Shown: positions 33,289-44,863 of the stretch, one piece after another
How positions within the stretch are numbered: the first letter of the stretch is position 1
Layout: the number at the start of each line of letters is the position of its first letter
From: Gautieria morchelliformis
Lineage: Eukaryota > Basidiomycota > Agaricomycetes > Gomphales > Gomphaceae
Direction: 5' to 3'
Assembly: GCA_015179125.1 (NCBI GenBank)
Contig: WHVA01000030.1
Coordinates: 62,001-126,000 of the forward strand
DNA length: 64,000 nt
Position numbers and translations under genes: made by a program
The notes under the pieces: model-generated
Told to the model about the DNA's origin: nothing
Databases searched by the model: none
The model's input: only the letters and a program-made list of their open reading frames with translations

Positions 33289-35433
33289 TCAGGCCGGAGC
33301 CTCCAATTCCGCACTTGAATCTCTTGCTTTCTCCGCGGAGGTAATAGGGTCAAACTCGCCTCGCATGAGCCACCAGGAGGCCACAATACACACGATTGCG
33401 CCAAAAAGTAAACCGCAGCACACAATAAACGACACCCGATACTCCGGTCCAAAAGATGCTATAGAGAGGGAATATTCGGTTTCTGTCCAGGAACAAGGCA
33501 AACACGGGAACTTACGGAGAAAGACTTGTGGGCCAAGAATGCCTTGAAACTGTGAGCAGGCGTTCGTGAAGCCAATCGCCAACCCGGCGCTGAATTGTAG
33601 ACGAAAATTTAAGTAAGATCGAAAGACGCTCTGAAGCACAATTGCCAAACCTGGTGGTACCTCTGGCTGCTTTGACCCGTGCAGGCCAAAGAATTGGATA
33701 GACAGACCCCGCTGTACCACTAGCGACCATCAGCGCTAGGTACTTGACCACGTTGACCTGTCTCAATGTCGGATATGAGAACTGCTCGCCCTGGGACTAA
33801 GAAACACATACCTTGACGGTCAGAAGGATGATACAGCAAATGATGTTTACAACTTCCACTGAAGGTATATCAGCCACATCAGATAAGCCAGATACATAAA
33901 ATACCACCATACATAGTGATGCGACCAGGAAAGGGTTGAAGCGACCACTATGGACGAACCAGCCCAAAGTATTCAAGAGAACAAACGTGAGCAAAGACGG
34001 TGGCATAGCCAGCACATTGCTCATTGCCGAACTCTGGAATCCTGCGTTGACTGTCAGATGGCTCGAAGGCTACGGCAGGATGATATTAAGTACCCAGATC
34101 AAATATCACAGTGGGAAGTACGAGGGCGAGCCCAAAGCCACCGACGGCATGGAAAAGCCACGCTAAGCTGCCAGAAGTACCATGAATCAGTCGTGTTCTG
34201 AATATTCGAAAGGTAGGATTACTTGAAGCTGTAGAACGTGGGGCTTAGGAATAATTCGCGTGCTTGCTTGGGGTCCCATGTATGTGAGTTCTTTCTCGGG
34301 GCGTGCTTTGAGAGCCGAGAAGCGACAAGCGCCTTTTCGTCCTCGCTGAGGAATTTGGCCGTCTCGGGAAAATTGGGGAGAATGAATATCGTCCCAATCC
34401 CCATCAATATGGCAGGCAGGCCCTCTATAGGAAGCAGCATTATAGAGTCAGGATCCGCTGCGAAGGAGCGTATGTATGCAGTCGATGCATACCTATGATG
34501 AAGAGCCAACGCCATGCATGGATCCTTCCATCGGCGAAAGAGACCGCAAATCCAAGGAAACCGCCAACGAACCCCGAGATTTGACCAAAGGAATAAAACA
34601 GTGCGACCCGCAGTGCGAGCTCCTCTGGGCGGAAGAAGAACGCGAGGTAGTATATGACACATGGATCTATGTGATTCGCCGTTCGTGAGACGTGGTTAGC
34701 ATTCTGGCAGGAGATCTGGACATACAGTAACCAGATTCCATGGCTCCCAGAACTAGAATGGTCCGATGTTGAACGAGTCAAATATGATAGGCATGGAGCT
34801 CAGCTGACTCACGGACACGAGTAGTTATGATACCTCCGTAGTTCTGAACGGAAGCGATTGAACAAGACACGATGCCTGGAACTGCAGTTCAGAACATCGA
34901 CACGAGGTTCTAGGAGAAACATACCCCAAGATATCATTATACGCCCTATCCATCTGCTGGGTGTGAACTTGTGCATGACAAGGGTTGAGAGCGGCTCGAA
35001 AGCGGCATAAGGATAGAAGAAACACGCCTAGAGTACTCCCGTGTGTAAGTCCATCCCTCGATCATGAAATATCTCTGAAATTAAGAAACTGACCACGACC
35101 CAGGTCCACTGCTGGGGACTCAAATTCAAGTCTTTCTTGATGCCGTGTCCTTCTTCGATGTTCATGATTGCAGCGTTTGCGATGTTGTTGATGTCTATGC
35201 GCATAACCAGGTACGTCAGGCAAAGCCAAGGCATGATGCGTATATCTTGGGACATTTCAGCTTCGCTATACCGATGTAACAATGTGATGTATACCTATTC
35301 GCCGCCTGACTCTCTCCCATTCCCTCTCAGAAGTTTTCTGCTGTTGCTCCACGGGGAAAACCTGAGACAACCCTTCGTCAGATGAGCCCTTCTTGTCATC
35401 GTCTGAGAGGTCAGCCTTTTCGTGGGAGGACAT
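33289..35433 (-). CDS. MFS transporter, anion:cation symporter family, right copy (inverted)
   Basis: Starts MSSHEKADLSDDDKKGSSDE at 35433 and ends ...SSAELEAPA at 33289. The same exon order and helices as the left copy are encoded, with identical sequence through the core. The N-terminus and C-terminus differ at many residues (for example SQVFPVEQQQKTSERE versus PEVLPVEQHGKRSQKE). I find no disabling change in the inferred exons, so both copies may be functional. Differing tails could alter trafficking or regulation while the transport domain is kept identical. Confidence 0.82.
33357..35040. repeat. Inverted-repeat core, right arm
   Basis: Partner of 30603-32293 in opposite orientation. Differences reappear just beyond 35040: a 3-nt indel and several substitutions in the intron flanking the next exon. 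Confidence 0.88.
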
Positions 35434-36394
35434 GATATGCAAAGACTCTGCACACCCCACATACAAATTGACAGACAGCTATCTAAATACTTGATCATAT
35501 GCTCTGGGATCTTGGCGCAGTCAGCGGGAGCCTTCGATTAATTGTTTCATCGAGATCTACCACTTACCGCCAGAATGCGTCAATTTGCAATCCATCTTTG
35601 GCGCGTCCGATTGCAGGACCCTGCAGGGCGTCGATGGAGAAGAAACGCAGCTGTCAGAAACGTGTAGCAGTGATCATCGAACATCCGACCACTTGGTTGA
35701 CATCGTCCGAAGCAGGAAGTGACTGAATGAGATTCAGGTACCGAACGGTCAAAATTTGTCCGCAGAACTATGTAAGCTCTATATGCGGTTTAGCAGGACG
35801 TCGACCGTGCCACGAGTTCCCAGAAGCCAAATGGTTTTGTTTAAACCTGGATGACGTTGGAAGTGCTTATCGACCAGTACTTATGTGTCCTGTGACGGCA
35901 TGGGTTGTACAAGGATGGATGCTGACACCGTGACGACATTAGCCGGTGTAAGAGTTGAAACCTGATGGAACCATGGGGGATTGCCAATTGGACTCGTAGA
36001 TTAGCCTGGACAGTAGCCGTCGCTTACTAGGTTTGGCGGCATCACCCACGGTGGAGCACACGTGCACGCAAACTCCCGGGACGTAACCTTATAGCGTACC
36101 TAGCTACGGATCTCAATACGGATGTGCGTATGCCAACTGAGAACCTACTTACTGTGTACGGGGTGAGCTCCAGGTGCAGACCCAATATGTGTGCATAATC
36201 GTGTGTGAGAGCGCCTGAGAGCGCACCACCATGGCGGATACAGGGAAAGGGGCAAACTCTACCTACATACGCGACAAAAAGTGGGTGCTTGTGTACGCGC
36301 TTGGTCACGAGCGACGCACGTGTACTGCGCGTCCACATCCGTGATGATGGTAGGGAAGAGTCTTTGTCATTGCCTTTTACACCCCCAACTGAAA
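35434..36394. other. Region between right MFS copy and F-box pseudogene
   Basis: Occupies the position of the left-arm promoter interval (29545-30218) but is longer. Short frames (for example 36042-36338) have no known domain. Confidence 0.4.
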
Positions 36395-37150
36395 GGGCTG
36401 AGAAGTTAGGCGAGGTGCTTCAAGGCTTTTATTATATTCAATATCACCAATATCAGTTGACCATCACTGTCAACTTCACAGTCAATAGAAAAAGGTGAGA
36501 GGTAGTACACCGTGTACGCTTCGCGTAGTTCCTCGCCAGAAGCTGCCCCTGGACCTTCTAGTCAGCCTATAGGTCTTCGCGGCTGAGAAGGTTGATGAAT
36601 TCAGGCAAGCATTCAGAGATTGTCGTAAAGTGCCGAAGATGCAATATGCAGGTGATTTTGGAACTACCTTTTAGTGATATGCTCCATCTGCGCGTTTTTT
36701 CTCAGACTGGCAACTAAATTTTCCCAGTCGTGGCGGGTCTGCTCTGCTCCCACTGGTGGACAGTTTCACTTTCAATGCCTTGTTTGCGGCAATGTGTCAT
36801 TTTATCATATATGAACCCTGTCAAGAAGTTCGCATTGTTGTCTGCAGACTTCTAAAGCATCCCGAAGCTGTGGTGTGCCCGACTCGTAGACCTGATCTGG
36901 CGGCTCACTGGCTAGAACGTTTCCACCAAGTTTCCTCAGCTCACTCAAATCTGCCATCCAGTTGGGAGGTGGGTGTGGTCCACTTGACCAGTCCACCACT
37001 TAGCATCTCGAATGTTCAATCTCGAGCACTTACATTCACTCTACAGGAGCATCAGTTGGAAAGTCTCCCCCCCGGGCTCTCCCGTTCCCTTGGACTGTGC
37101 CCGCTCACTCATTCTGGATAATGTCATGGTTGATTGATCAATCATCGCCC
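36395..37150 (+). pseudogene. F-box/LRR pseudogene, 5' portion, scrambled
   Basis: Plus-strand sequence around 36412-36690 matches the exon 1/intron/exon 2 part of the gene at 27739-29544: the GAGGTGCTTxAAGGCTTTTAT intron start, then an exon with AGGCAAGCATTCAGAGATT. 36820-37140 matches the LRR start (MNPVKKFAL, then HLTSP, then a LTHSG-like end), but a segment near 36850-36920 is in reverse orientation. Stops and shifts are frequent. It occupies the mirror position of the intact F-box gene about the centre at 32.8 kb. Confidence 0.75.
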
Positions 37151-37164
37151 CTCGACTAGTGATT

Positions 37165-39215
37165 TTCATTTAGCAGCAAAATGCCCGCTTTTACCACTGG
37201 CTTGGAATGTTACACCATTCATATAGTGCAGCCTTGTCGAGAACATTCCCGAGCTACATAGGGGAGACGAGCTAGGTGCCACGATGCACACCAGGCGTCC
37301 TCGTTGCCAGTTGACCATAGATTGCCTGGCATAGTACGGTATGCCTGAGCAGCGTGATTGACAGGATGAAAGCGCGCGGTCTGCGTAAAGTCACTACAGA
37401 AATCACCAGACTGATAGAAAACTCAACTCATGACAACAGACTCGGAACATAGCTCATCAGATCTGAATCCTTCAAGTGGATAGCCAGCATCTTGTACGTC
37501 ATGGATGAGCAGCCAGTGGCACTGGCTGCTCAGGACCGCCTCTTTCAGCAGTACTTGTAAGAGTACATGAAGCAACGATTCTATTATCGACATTGGTGAA
37601 TTAACTTGCCTACTAAAACTATTCCGGATTGCTCAAGAACTACGTAGCTGACGATCTTACATTGCCACTCTCTTATGTGGCCATCATGGGCGACGGCTAG
37701 CTTCAATTACATTCATTATATATCGGAACGTATATATAGGTACAATACGTGAATGTTCGTATACAGACGCAAGAAAGACTGGAGAGGGACTGGTGCGTAC
37801 ATACTACAACGTCATACATGACGACAAATCCGAATCTAGGCAAAGATAAGATACGAACCCGAAACGGTATGTTGACGAAGCATATTATAAGATCGTCGCA
37901 TATTACCAGATTGAGGGGAAAATAAAACATAACAGTCCATCATCAAATACAAAGAAACCTCGGATCTATATTTCTTTGACAAGGGAATGTCCATGTGCAG
38001 ATGTCCTATCATGAAGAGCGGTTAGCTGACGGGACAGGCCATAAACCTAAACTGCACAGTGTCAACAACGTACCTCTCATAAGGCGAAGATGCTGTTCAA
38101 TCGAGCCACAGATCAGTGCTACAAGGCCCATCACTTTCCCGGGACCATGTAAGCCACGCTTCGTACGAAAGCTCATCGTCCACAATGTCAGGGTAGACTT
38201 TACTGCAGAGGACAATGCCGTCGGCCTCGCGACCCGTCTTTGTCGCCAACGCAATTACTAGTTCGTCCCATGGGGGCACGGTGGGGAACTGAAAGAGGTA
38301 GGCTGATTCATGCTGGTTTCCGTGCTGAGATATATACACGTCGAAGCCGAACAGATCCTGTAGGTAAGAGGTTAGGACGGTAGTTGTGAATGCAAGGGGT
38401 GACGCACATGACTACCACGGAACAATCTCAAGTTCGGAGCTAGCGACATGGTGTCGATGCTGCTGCTTGATAAGTTGGCATCCGAGAGGGGTGCTTCTCG
38501 TTCGGACTGCTCAAAAGATGAGGCAGACGGGCAGTCGAATTCTTCTTCTAACCCACCAGACGTATGGGGCGCTTCGATGGGGGAAGGATATGAGTGGGCT
38601 GGAGCTCGAGCGAACAAGTCTGAGCTGTCGGCGAGGACAGGCATCTGTGTCGTATTGGTATCTGGCAGGATAGGGATGCCTGTAGCCTCTGGGGTACGGA
38701 GCTTCATCTTAGCGACCCAGGAGCGGATAGAGTTCTTCAAGTGGGTGAAAGTCAACATGAATACCAACGTCGCAAAGGAGAGAGCGAAGGGTCAGAAGAC
38801 AAGAGGATGATTCTCTGTACGCTTATGCCACAGTATAAATGGCAGCCTCGATTTTCGGAAGTTGTAGACATAAGCCGTACTCGAGACATGTCGCGGACAG
38901 GCGGCGAGTCCGAATGCGGTCCCAAGACCATCGCCATCTTACTTGGAACTGGGCCTGGTCTCGGGACCGTATTTGGACCTGAAGGGGAAGCATACGTATC
39001 GATCAGTGAGGTAAGTCTTATTCCACAAGTTATAACATATGGTGAGGGTCAAGATGGGAGTTGTTGAGCGTCTATGGGCGTTAGATGCTGGTTGGTACAG
39101 CCAGACAGTTTGTTCATATTTTCAGGTCACAGGTCCAGGCGCAACGGTTGGGGTGTCCTAGAATGTCTCGGACTGACACGACCTCGGGATTCGGGGAGCT
39201 CGCCAGCGCTCGGGA
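37165..39215. repeat. Second inverted duplication, left arm
   Basis: Reverse-complement match to about 42450-44705, including the outer CTAGCTCGTCTCCCC block and the inner block CGGTTG..GGACACC..GACCTCGG. The right arm has ~80 bp extra near 42510-42590 and small indels. Each arm carries a copy of the same two-exon gene. Confidence 0.85.
38097..38767 (-). CDS. Hypothetical protein, two exons, 206 residues (left copy)
   Basis: I do not recognise the family. Exon 1 (38767-38408, 120 codons) starts MVFMLTFTHLKNSIRSW; exon 2 (38357-38097) begins DLFGFDVYISQHGNQHES after a 50-nt GTGCGT...CTACAG intron in phase 0. The N-terminal ~25 residues are hydrophobic/basic and could be a membrane or mitochondrial signal. 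Residues 30-110 are acidic, Ser/Pro-rich and probably disordered. The C-terminal ~85 residues look folded (FPTVPPWDELVIALATKTGR; VYPDIVDDELSYEAW). Another exon may follow, because the downstream sequence contains a plausible GTACGT intron. It differs from the right copy at a handful of residues, so both copies have been kept similar. Confidence 0.5.
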
Positions 39216-41039
39216 TCCGATGAGCTAAGTACCCTCTTCACCAAGCACCTTCTGCATGAGTGCCTTCAAGTGTCTGTATCGTTGTATCGTTGTCTAGAGC
39301 CCAGAAGTTTGTTGCATTTGGGTCGGCAGTGGCATGGTGTCGTGAAGTCAGCTAAAGAAAATTAAGTAAGTCCTTTCAAGCTCCGACACTCACGTTTTGC
39401 ATCTCTCTCCGCCACTACCACCACCACCATTTAACCCTTTCGTTACTACCGCTCACTAGCACTTTTCCTCCGCTTCCCTCAATAACACCTTTATAACATC
39501 ATGAATCTATCCATGCTCAGTGATCCGCGTGTTCTCATGGACTTCTGGTACGTGTTCTCACTAATGCGCATATTAAAATGGTAACCCTACGATCTACTGA
39601 CGATAACGTACTCTATCTCTGAAGAAGGCTTTTAGTACCCCCGGAGTTGATGACGATGACATTCTGGAATCGCTGAACGCTTGTAAGATTTTTCCAAGTC
39701 GATATGCGAAAGTGACTGTATGCGTACTTGATCTATTTCAGTCTCTAATGCAGTCCAACAATCTCAGAATAATATAGAACGTGACCCTCCCTCTACCGAT
39801 AATTCTTCCTCTCTGCCTCCATCCTCAGATCCAGCACTACAGCCCAAGATTGACACTCCGAGCAACGACACTGATATAACGAACCAGATGTTCTACAGCA
39901 GGTTGAATCAACAGCACAGTGCGAAAGGAGTGCGAAAAATGAGCCAAACCTTGCTGCTCGTTACCTTTGTTGTACCTCCTTGCTTACGCCCGCTCGCACA
40001 CAGGCAATACAAGTCGGCCGCATTCGCACACGACGCTCCGCCTCATAGGCACGCTGCGTGTGCCCGGGTGGATGTTCGACGCCGTACGCTCACTCACACA
40101 CGGCGTCTTTACCTGCACACATGGTGGCTTTATCTGCGCCGCGCCGCCGCCCGTGCCCTCACTCCACATCCACAAAGTGTCCGGGTCGCTGACGAATGCC
40201 AGGTTCTTCATCTAGTAGGGCGGGTCTGGCCTGTCAGCGCCCACCGGCTGTGGATCTACGGGACGTTCAGGAACGGGCGGGTGGAGGAGTACTACTTCCG
40301 GAGCATGACGGTTCGCGGGGGGAGGTGAGTTGGTGGTGTGGTGGCGGACGGCGGAGCTGGATAGTGCGGACCTGGTGTGGGTGGCGGAGTACTGGAGAGC
40401 GTGCGGTGCTGGCTGGGGTCTTCCTGGGAGGTGGTGGCTCGCATGCGGGTGGGGGGGGGGGGGGAGGCACAGGTGGATGCTCGTGAACATGCTAGACCTG
40501 ACCTCCGATGACGACGATAGCGGGATGAAGAGGAAGAGGAGGACTGACGCATTCGTTGAACGCGTTCAAGATCGCTCTGCCTGTCAAACCTCTGCTGCTA
40601 GCTCTCGGCTCTGCCACTCATCGTTCCACCATCTGTTTCTGACAGCTTTCGCTATCGCTGCCTCAAGCGCATTGCAAGTCCATGTGTTTATTCTGCCTGC
40701 TATGTTTTCATACCCGTGAACTCTTGTGACCTTATCATTGTAGCTATGCTGTCTGCTGGGTGGTCGGCAACGAGCCGCCCGGTTGTGTATTGCATTCTTT
40801 TTCGGCTCCTACTGCAGTGTATAGTAGCACTTGATACCAGTGACTTGTATAAAATTTGAACTTATAAGCAGTGATTTGGACACTGATGAGCAGTGCTAAA
40901 TTGTACTTTTCATAGTCATTTTTACTACTGCACATCAGTGCCTTCGACTTCACCACAGCTCCATCGAAGGCACTGCGGACAAGTGTCTGGGCACTGATCC
41001 GCAGCGGAACAGATAACAAGTGCCTTTTCTTCCTACAGT
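39216..41039. other. Spacer of the second inverted duplication, with gene-like fragments
   Basis: 39501-39960 looks coding: an ATG (MNLSMLSDPRVLMDFW), then FSTPGVDDDDILESLNA, then a Ser/Pro/Gln-rich part (NNIERDPPSTDNSSSLPPS), with donor and acceptor sites between them. I cannot make all junction phases agree, and the continuation at 39960-40720 is broken. It may be the 5' part of a decayed gene. A G14 homopolymer lies at 40451-40464. Confidence 0.35.
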
Positions 41040-42030
41040 GAGAGCACGAGAAAGTTTTCCAGCAAAGACGCGCAGATCGAGCATATCCCTAAAAGGTAGT
41101 TCCAAAATCATCCACATGACACCTCTTCGGTACTTTACGAGAATCTCTGAATGCTTGCATGAATTCACCAACCTTCTCAAGGACAGCCGCGAAGACGTAT
41201 AGGCTGACTAGAAGGTCCAGGGGCAGGTTTTTGACTGTACCGCTCTCACCTTATTCTATTGACTGTGAAGTTGACACTGATGGTCAACTGATATTGCTGA
41301 TATTGAATAGAATAAAAGCCTTGAAGCCAGCAACAGACCATATTCATGTGTTACTGTTTGCTTATCCATGTTGGTTTTGGAGACGGGGTCAGCAATGGAA
41401 GGGGCGATGTGCAAATTGTGCTTTCCAATATTACTGACCTTGAACTCCCGGGACCTATGAATGCTAGGGTGTTGGTGGCACAGCTATCCCTGCCACTCCT
41501 TGAACGCCTCACCATTTCCCAGTGTCCTTCTCCCGCAGACCAAGTGCTGGATGAATTGGACCAACCCACCCCTGTAGCGCCTGTCGAGGTCAGCATACAC
41601 ACTTGTTCCATTTCTGAAGAATGTCTGCCCCTTTCCTACAGGCTTTGTTGAGAACAACCAAATTGGAAGTCACTCCCTCCGCGAGCCATTGATAGTGTCG
41701 TTGTCATCGTTGACCTCCTCGGTGGCAGTCAGCAGGTCAATAGACAAAGGAGGTTGGTGTCCTCCTGCTCAAGCATTTGTATTTTCACATTGTACAAATC
41801 TTACTGGTGGACCCATTGTGCTGCTCGTGAAACCTCACTTGGAAGAGACTCCCGACGCATTATCGACTTCTTTGCAAACGTTGGTCCCCGTGAAGATCGA
41901 ATATTAAAGATTGATTCCTCCGTACCGGAATGGCTGAGGACTAGCGTCAGGGCAGTAAGCTGCCGTGCACTGTGGTATATGCGCACATGTATCCATTCTC
42001 CAGCTAACGCGAACGGTACAGCCACCACCC
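41040..42030. pseudogene. F-box/LRR pseudogene pieces in both orientations
   Basis: 41040-41330 matches the first two exons of the F-box gene in minus orientation (GCGCAGATCGAGCATATCCCT; ACTTTACGAGAATCTCT). It is itself an inverted match to 36480-36690. From about 41370 the orientation flips: the plus strand encodes LPGPMNARVLVAQLSLPLLE, then ISQCPSPADQV, and near 41930 PEWLRTSVRAVSC, corresponding to the C-terminal LRRs. Several stops and shifts make it non-functional. Confidence 0.75.
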
Positions 42031-42287
42031 ATGGTTTATGTGGTGAGGGAAGAACGGACAGGGATTCGCCTTGAGCAAGTGGTAAGACGAAACACTTGGA
42101 ACGTTTGTTAGAATTGCATACCAGTCAATGACAGCTCAGACACAACAAGCTCGGTGACTTCCATTCCTGGCAATGGGGTGTCCCATTCCTTTTCGGCTTC
42201 AACAGCCCTGCCACTTTTCTTCAGCAAAGATACAACATCGTGGTAGAGCACACCGTCTGAAGAATAAGGCTCGATGGCTGGCCGTTT

Positions 42288-42510
42288 CTATTTCCGCTTC
42301 CTGTTCTTTTTGGTGACGTTGGGTAAATTCGCGCCATCTGTAGGAGGTTCATCCTTCCCGATGGTCGATGTGTCGCCTTCAATGACAGTTACTTCGTCGT
42401 CGCGTTCGGTCAGCTCGAGTCGTGGCCGCTTCTCAAGCCTTGTAGGCACTGGCGAGCTCCCCGAATGCCGAGGTCGTGTCAGCCCAAGACATTCTAGGAC
42501 ACCCCTGTAG
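42288..42510 (-). pseudogene. C-terminal coding fragment with basic tail
   Basis: A minus-strand open stretch reads ...GSSPVPTRLEKRPRLELTE, DDEVTVIEGDTSTI and ends LPNVTKKNRKRK-stop. The terminal KKNRKRK resembles a nuclear localisation signal. No upstream part is recognisable. Its first ~60 bp pair with 39155-39215 in the left arm. Confidence 0.3.
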
Positions 42511-44705
42511 AGATCGCAGTAGGGACGAAAATGGCAGCGTATTACTAAGCAACTGTAACTAGCTTAACTAACGAGATTACAAACTCCAACAACCCCAGCC
42601 GTTGCGCCTGGACCTGTGGCCTGAAAATACGAACAAACTGTCTGGCTGTACCAACCAGCATCTAACGCCTATAGACGCTCAACAACTCCCATCTTGACTC
42701 TCACCATATGTTATAACTTGTGGAATAAGACTTACCTCACTGATCGATACGTATGCTTCCCCTTCAGGTCCAAATACGGGAGACCAGGCCCAGTTCCAAG
42801 TAAGATGGCGATGGTCTCGGGACCGCATTCGGACTCGCCGCCTGTCCGCGACATGTCTCGAGTACGGCTTATGTCTACAACTTCCGAAAATCGAGGCTGC
42901 CATTTATACTGTGGCATAAGCGTACAGAGAATCATCCTCTTGTCTTCTGACCCTTCGCTCTCTCCTTTGCGACGTTGGTATTCATGTTGACTTTCACCCA
43001 CTTGAAGAACTCTATCCGCTCCTGGGTCGCTAAGATGAAGCTCCGTACCCCAGAGGCCACAGGCATCCCTATCCTGCCAGATACCAATACGACACAGATG
43101 CCTGTCCTCGCCGACAGCTCAGACTTGTTCGCTCGAGCTCCAGCCCACTCATATCCTTCCCCCATCGAAGCGCCCCATACGTCTGGTGGGTTAGAAGAAG
43201 AATTCGACTGCCCGTCTGCCTCGTCTTTAGAGCAGTCCGAACGAGAAGCCCCCCTCTCGGATGCCAACTTTTCGAGCAGCAGCATCGACACCATGTCGCT
43301 AGCTCCGAACTTGAGATTGTTCCGTGGTAGTCATGTGCGTCACCCCTTGCATTCACAACTACCGTCCTAACCTCTTACCTACAGGATCTGTTCGGCTTCG
43401 ACGTGTATATATCTCAGCACGGAAACCAGCACGAGCCAGCCTCTCTCTTTCAGTTCCCCACCGTGCCCCCATGGGACGAACTAGTAACTGCGTTGGCGAC
43501 AAAGACGGGTCGCGAGGCCGACGGCATTGTCCTCTGCAGTAGAGTCTACCCTGACATTGTGGACGACGAGCTTTCGTACGAAGCGTGGCTTACATGGTCC
43601 CGGGAAAGTGATGGGCCTTGTAGCACTGATCTGTAGCTCGATTGAACAGCATCTTCGCCTTATGAGAGGTACGTTGTTGACACTGTGCAGTTTAGGTTTA
43701 TGGCCCGTCCCGTCAGCTAACCGCTCTTCATGATAGGACATCTGCACGTGGACATTGTCGAAGAAATATAGATCCGACGGTTCTTTGTATTTGATGATGG
43801 ACTGTTGTGTTTCGTGTTACATTTTTTCCCTCCATCGGACGATTTTATAATATGCTTCGTCACCTGCATACCGTTTCGGTTTCGTATCTTATCTTTGCCT
43901 AGATTCGGATTTGTCGTCATGTATGACGTTGTGTACACGCAGTCCCTCTCCAGTCTTTCTTGCGTCTGTATACGGACATTCAATATTCACGTCTTGTACT
44001 TATGTATACGTTCCGATATATAATATATGTGCCCTAATTTTCTGAAGGATGGAGATGCTCAAAATAAAGGAAGCACGATTTTTTGCACTGCACTCGAGTC
44101 TTCAAGCTTCAAGCTACAGTAATTTGTAGTTTACATGTAATTGAAGCTAGCCGTGGCCCATGATAGCCACATAAGAGAGTGCCAATGTAAGATCGTCAGC
44201 TACGTAGTTCTTGAGCCTGAGCAAAATCCGGAATAGTTTTAGTAGGCAAGTTAATTCACCAATGTTGATAATAGAATCATTGCTTCATGTACTCTTACAA
44301 CTGCTGAAAGAGGCGGTCTTAAGCAGCCAGTGGCACTGGCAGCTCATCCATGACGCACAAGATGCTGGCTATCCACTTGAAGGATTCAGATCTGATGAGC
44401 TATGTTCCGAGTCTGGTGTCATGAGTTGAGTTTCCTATCAGTCTGGTGATTTCTGTAGTGACTTTACGCAGACCGCGCGCTTTCATCCTGTCAATCACGC
44501 TGCTCATGCATACCGTAGTTTGCAGTACTGTGTCGGGCAATCTATGGTCAACTGGCAGCGAGGACACCCGGTGTGCATCGTGGCACCTAGCTCGTCTCCC
44601 CTATGTAGCTCGGGAATGTTCTCGACAAGGCTGCACTATATGAATGGTGTAACATTCCAAACCAGTGGTAAAAGCGGGCCTTTTGCTGCTAAATGAACAT
44701 CACTA
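42450..44705. repeat. Second inverted duplication, right arm
   Basis: Partner of 37165-39215 in opposite orientation. The outer end is at the ACCAGTGGTAAAAGCGGGC block, within 160 bp of the eIF2-alpha stop codon. Confidence 0.85.
42975..43636 (+). CDS. Hypothetical protein, two exons, 203 residues (right copy)
   Basis: Inverted copy of the gene at 38097-38767. Exons 42975-43334 and 43385-43636 join in phase 0. It differs by a few substitutions (for example ANFSSSS versus ANLSSSS, HEPASL versus HESAYL). A TAG after CSTDL replaces a Trp codon of the left copy and shortens the C-terminus by three residues. Function unknown. Confidence 0.5.
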
Positions 44706-44863
44706 AACAAGACATCGTATGCGAGATGTGTACAAGAAGTGATCCAGAGAAATAGCTGGCACTCAGGCGGCTATCGGAGTCAATGGAGTAGCAGCCTTAT
44801 TGTACTATCATTTAGTAGCTGTATAATATTATGGTTCGGTGGAAGATACATACAATGTGCGGA

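Noticed and set aside
36042-36338. 98-residue minus-strand frame
   Set aside because: No domain, no start context or splice support; composition like the surrounding intergenic DNA.
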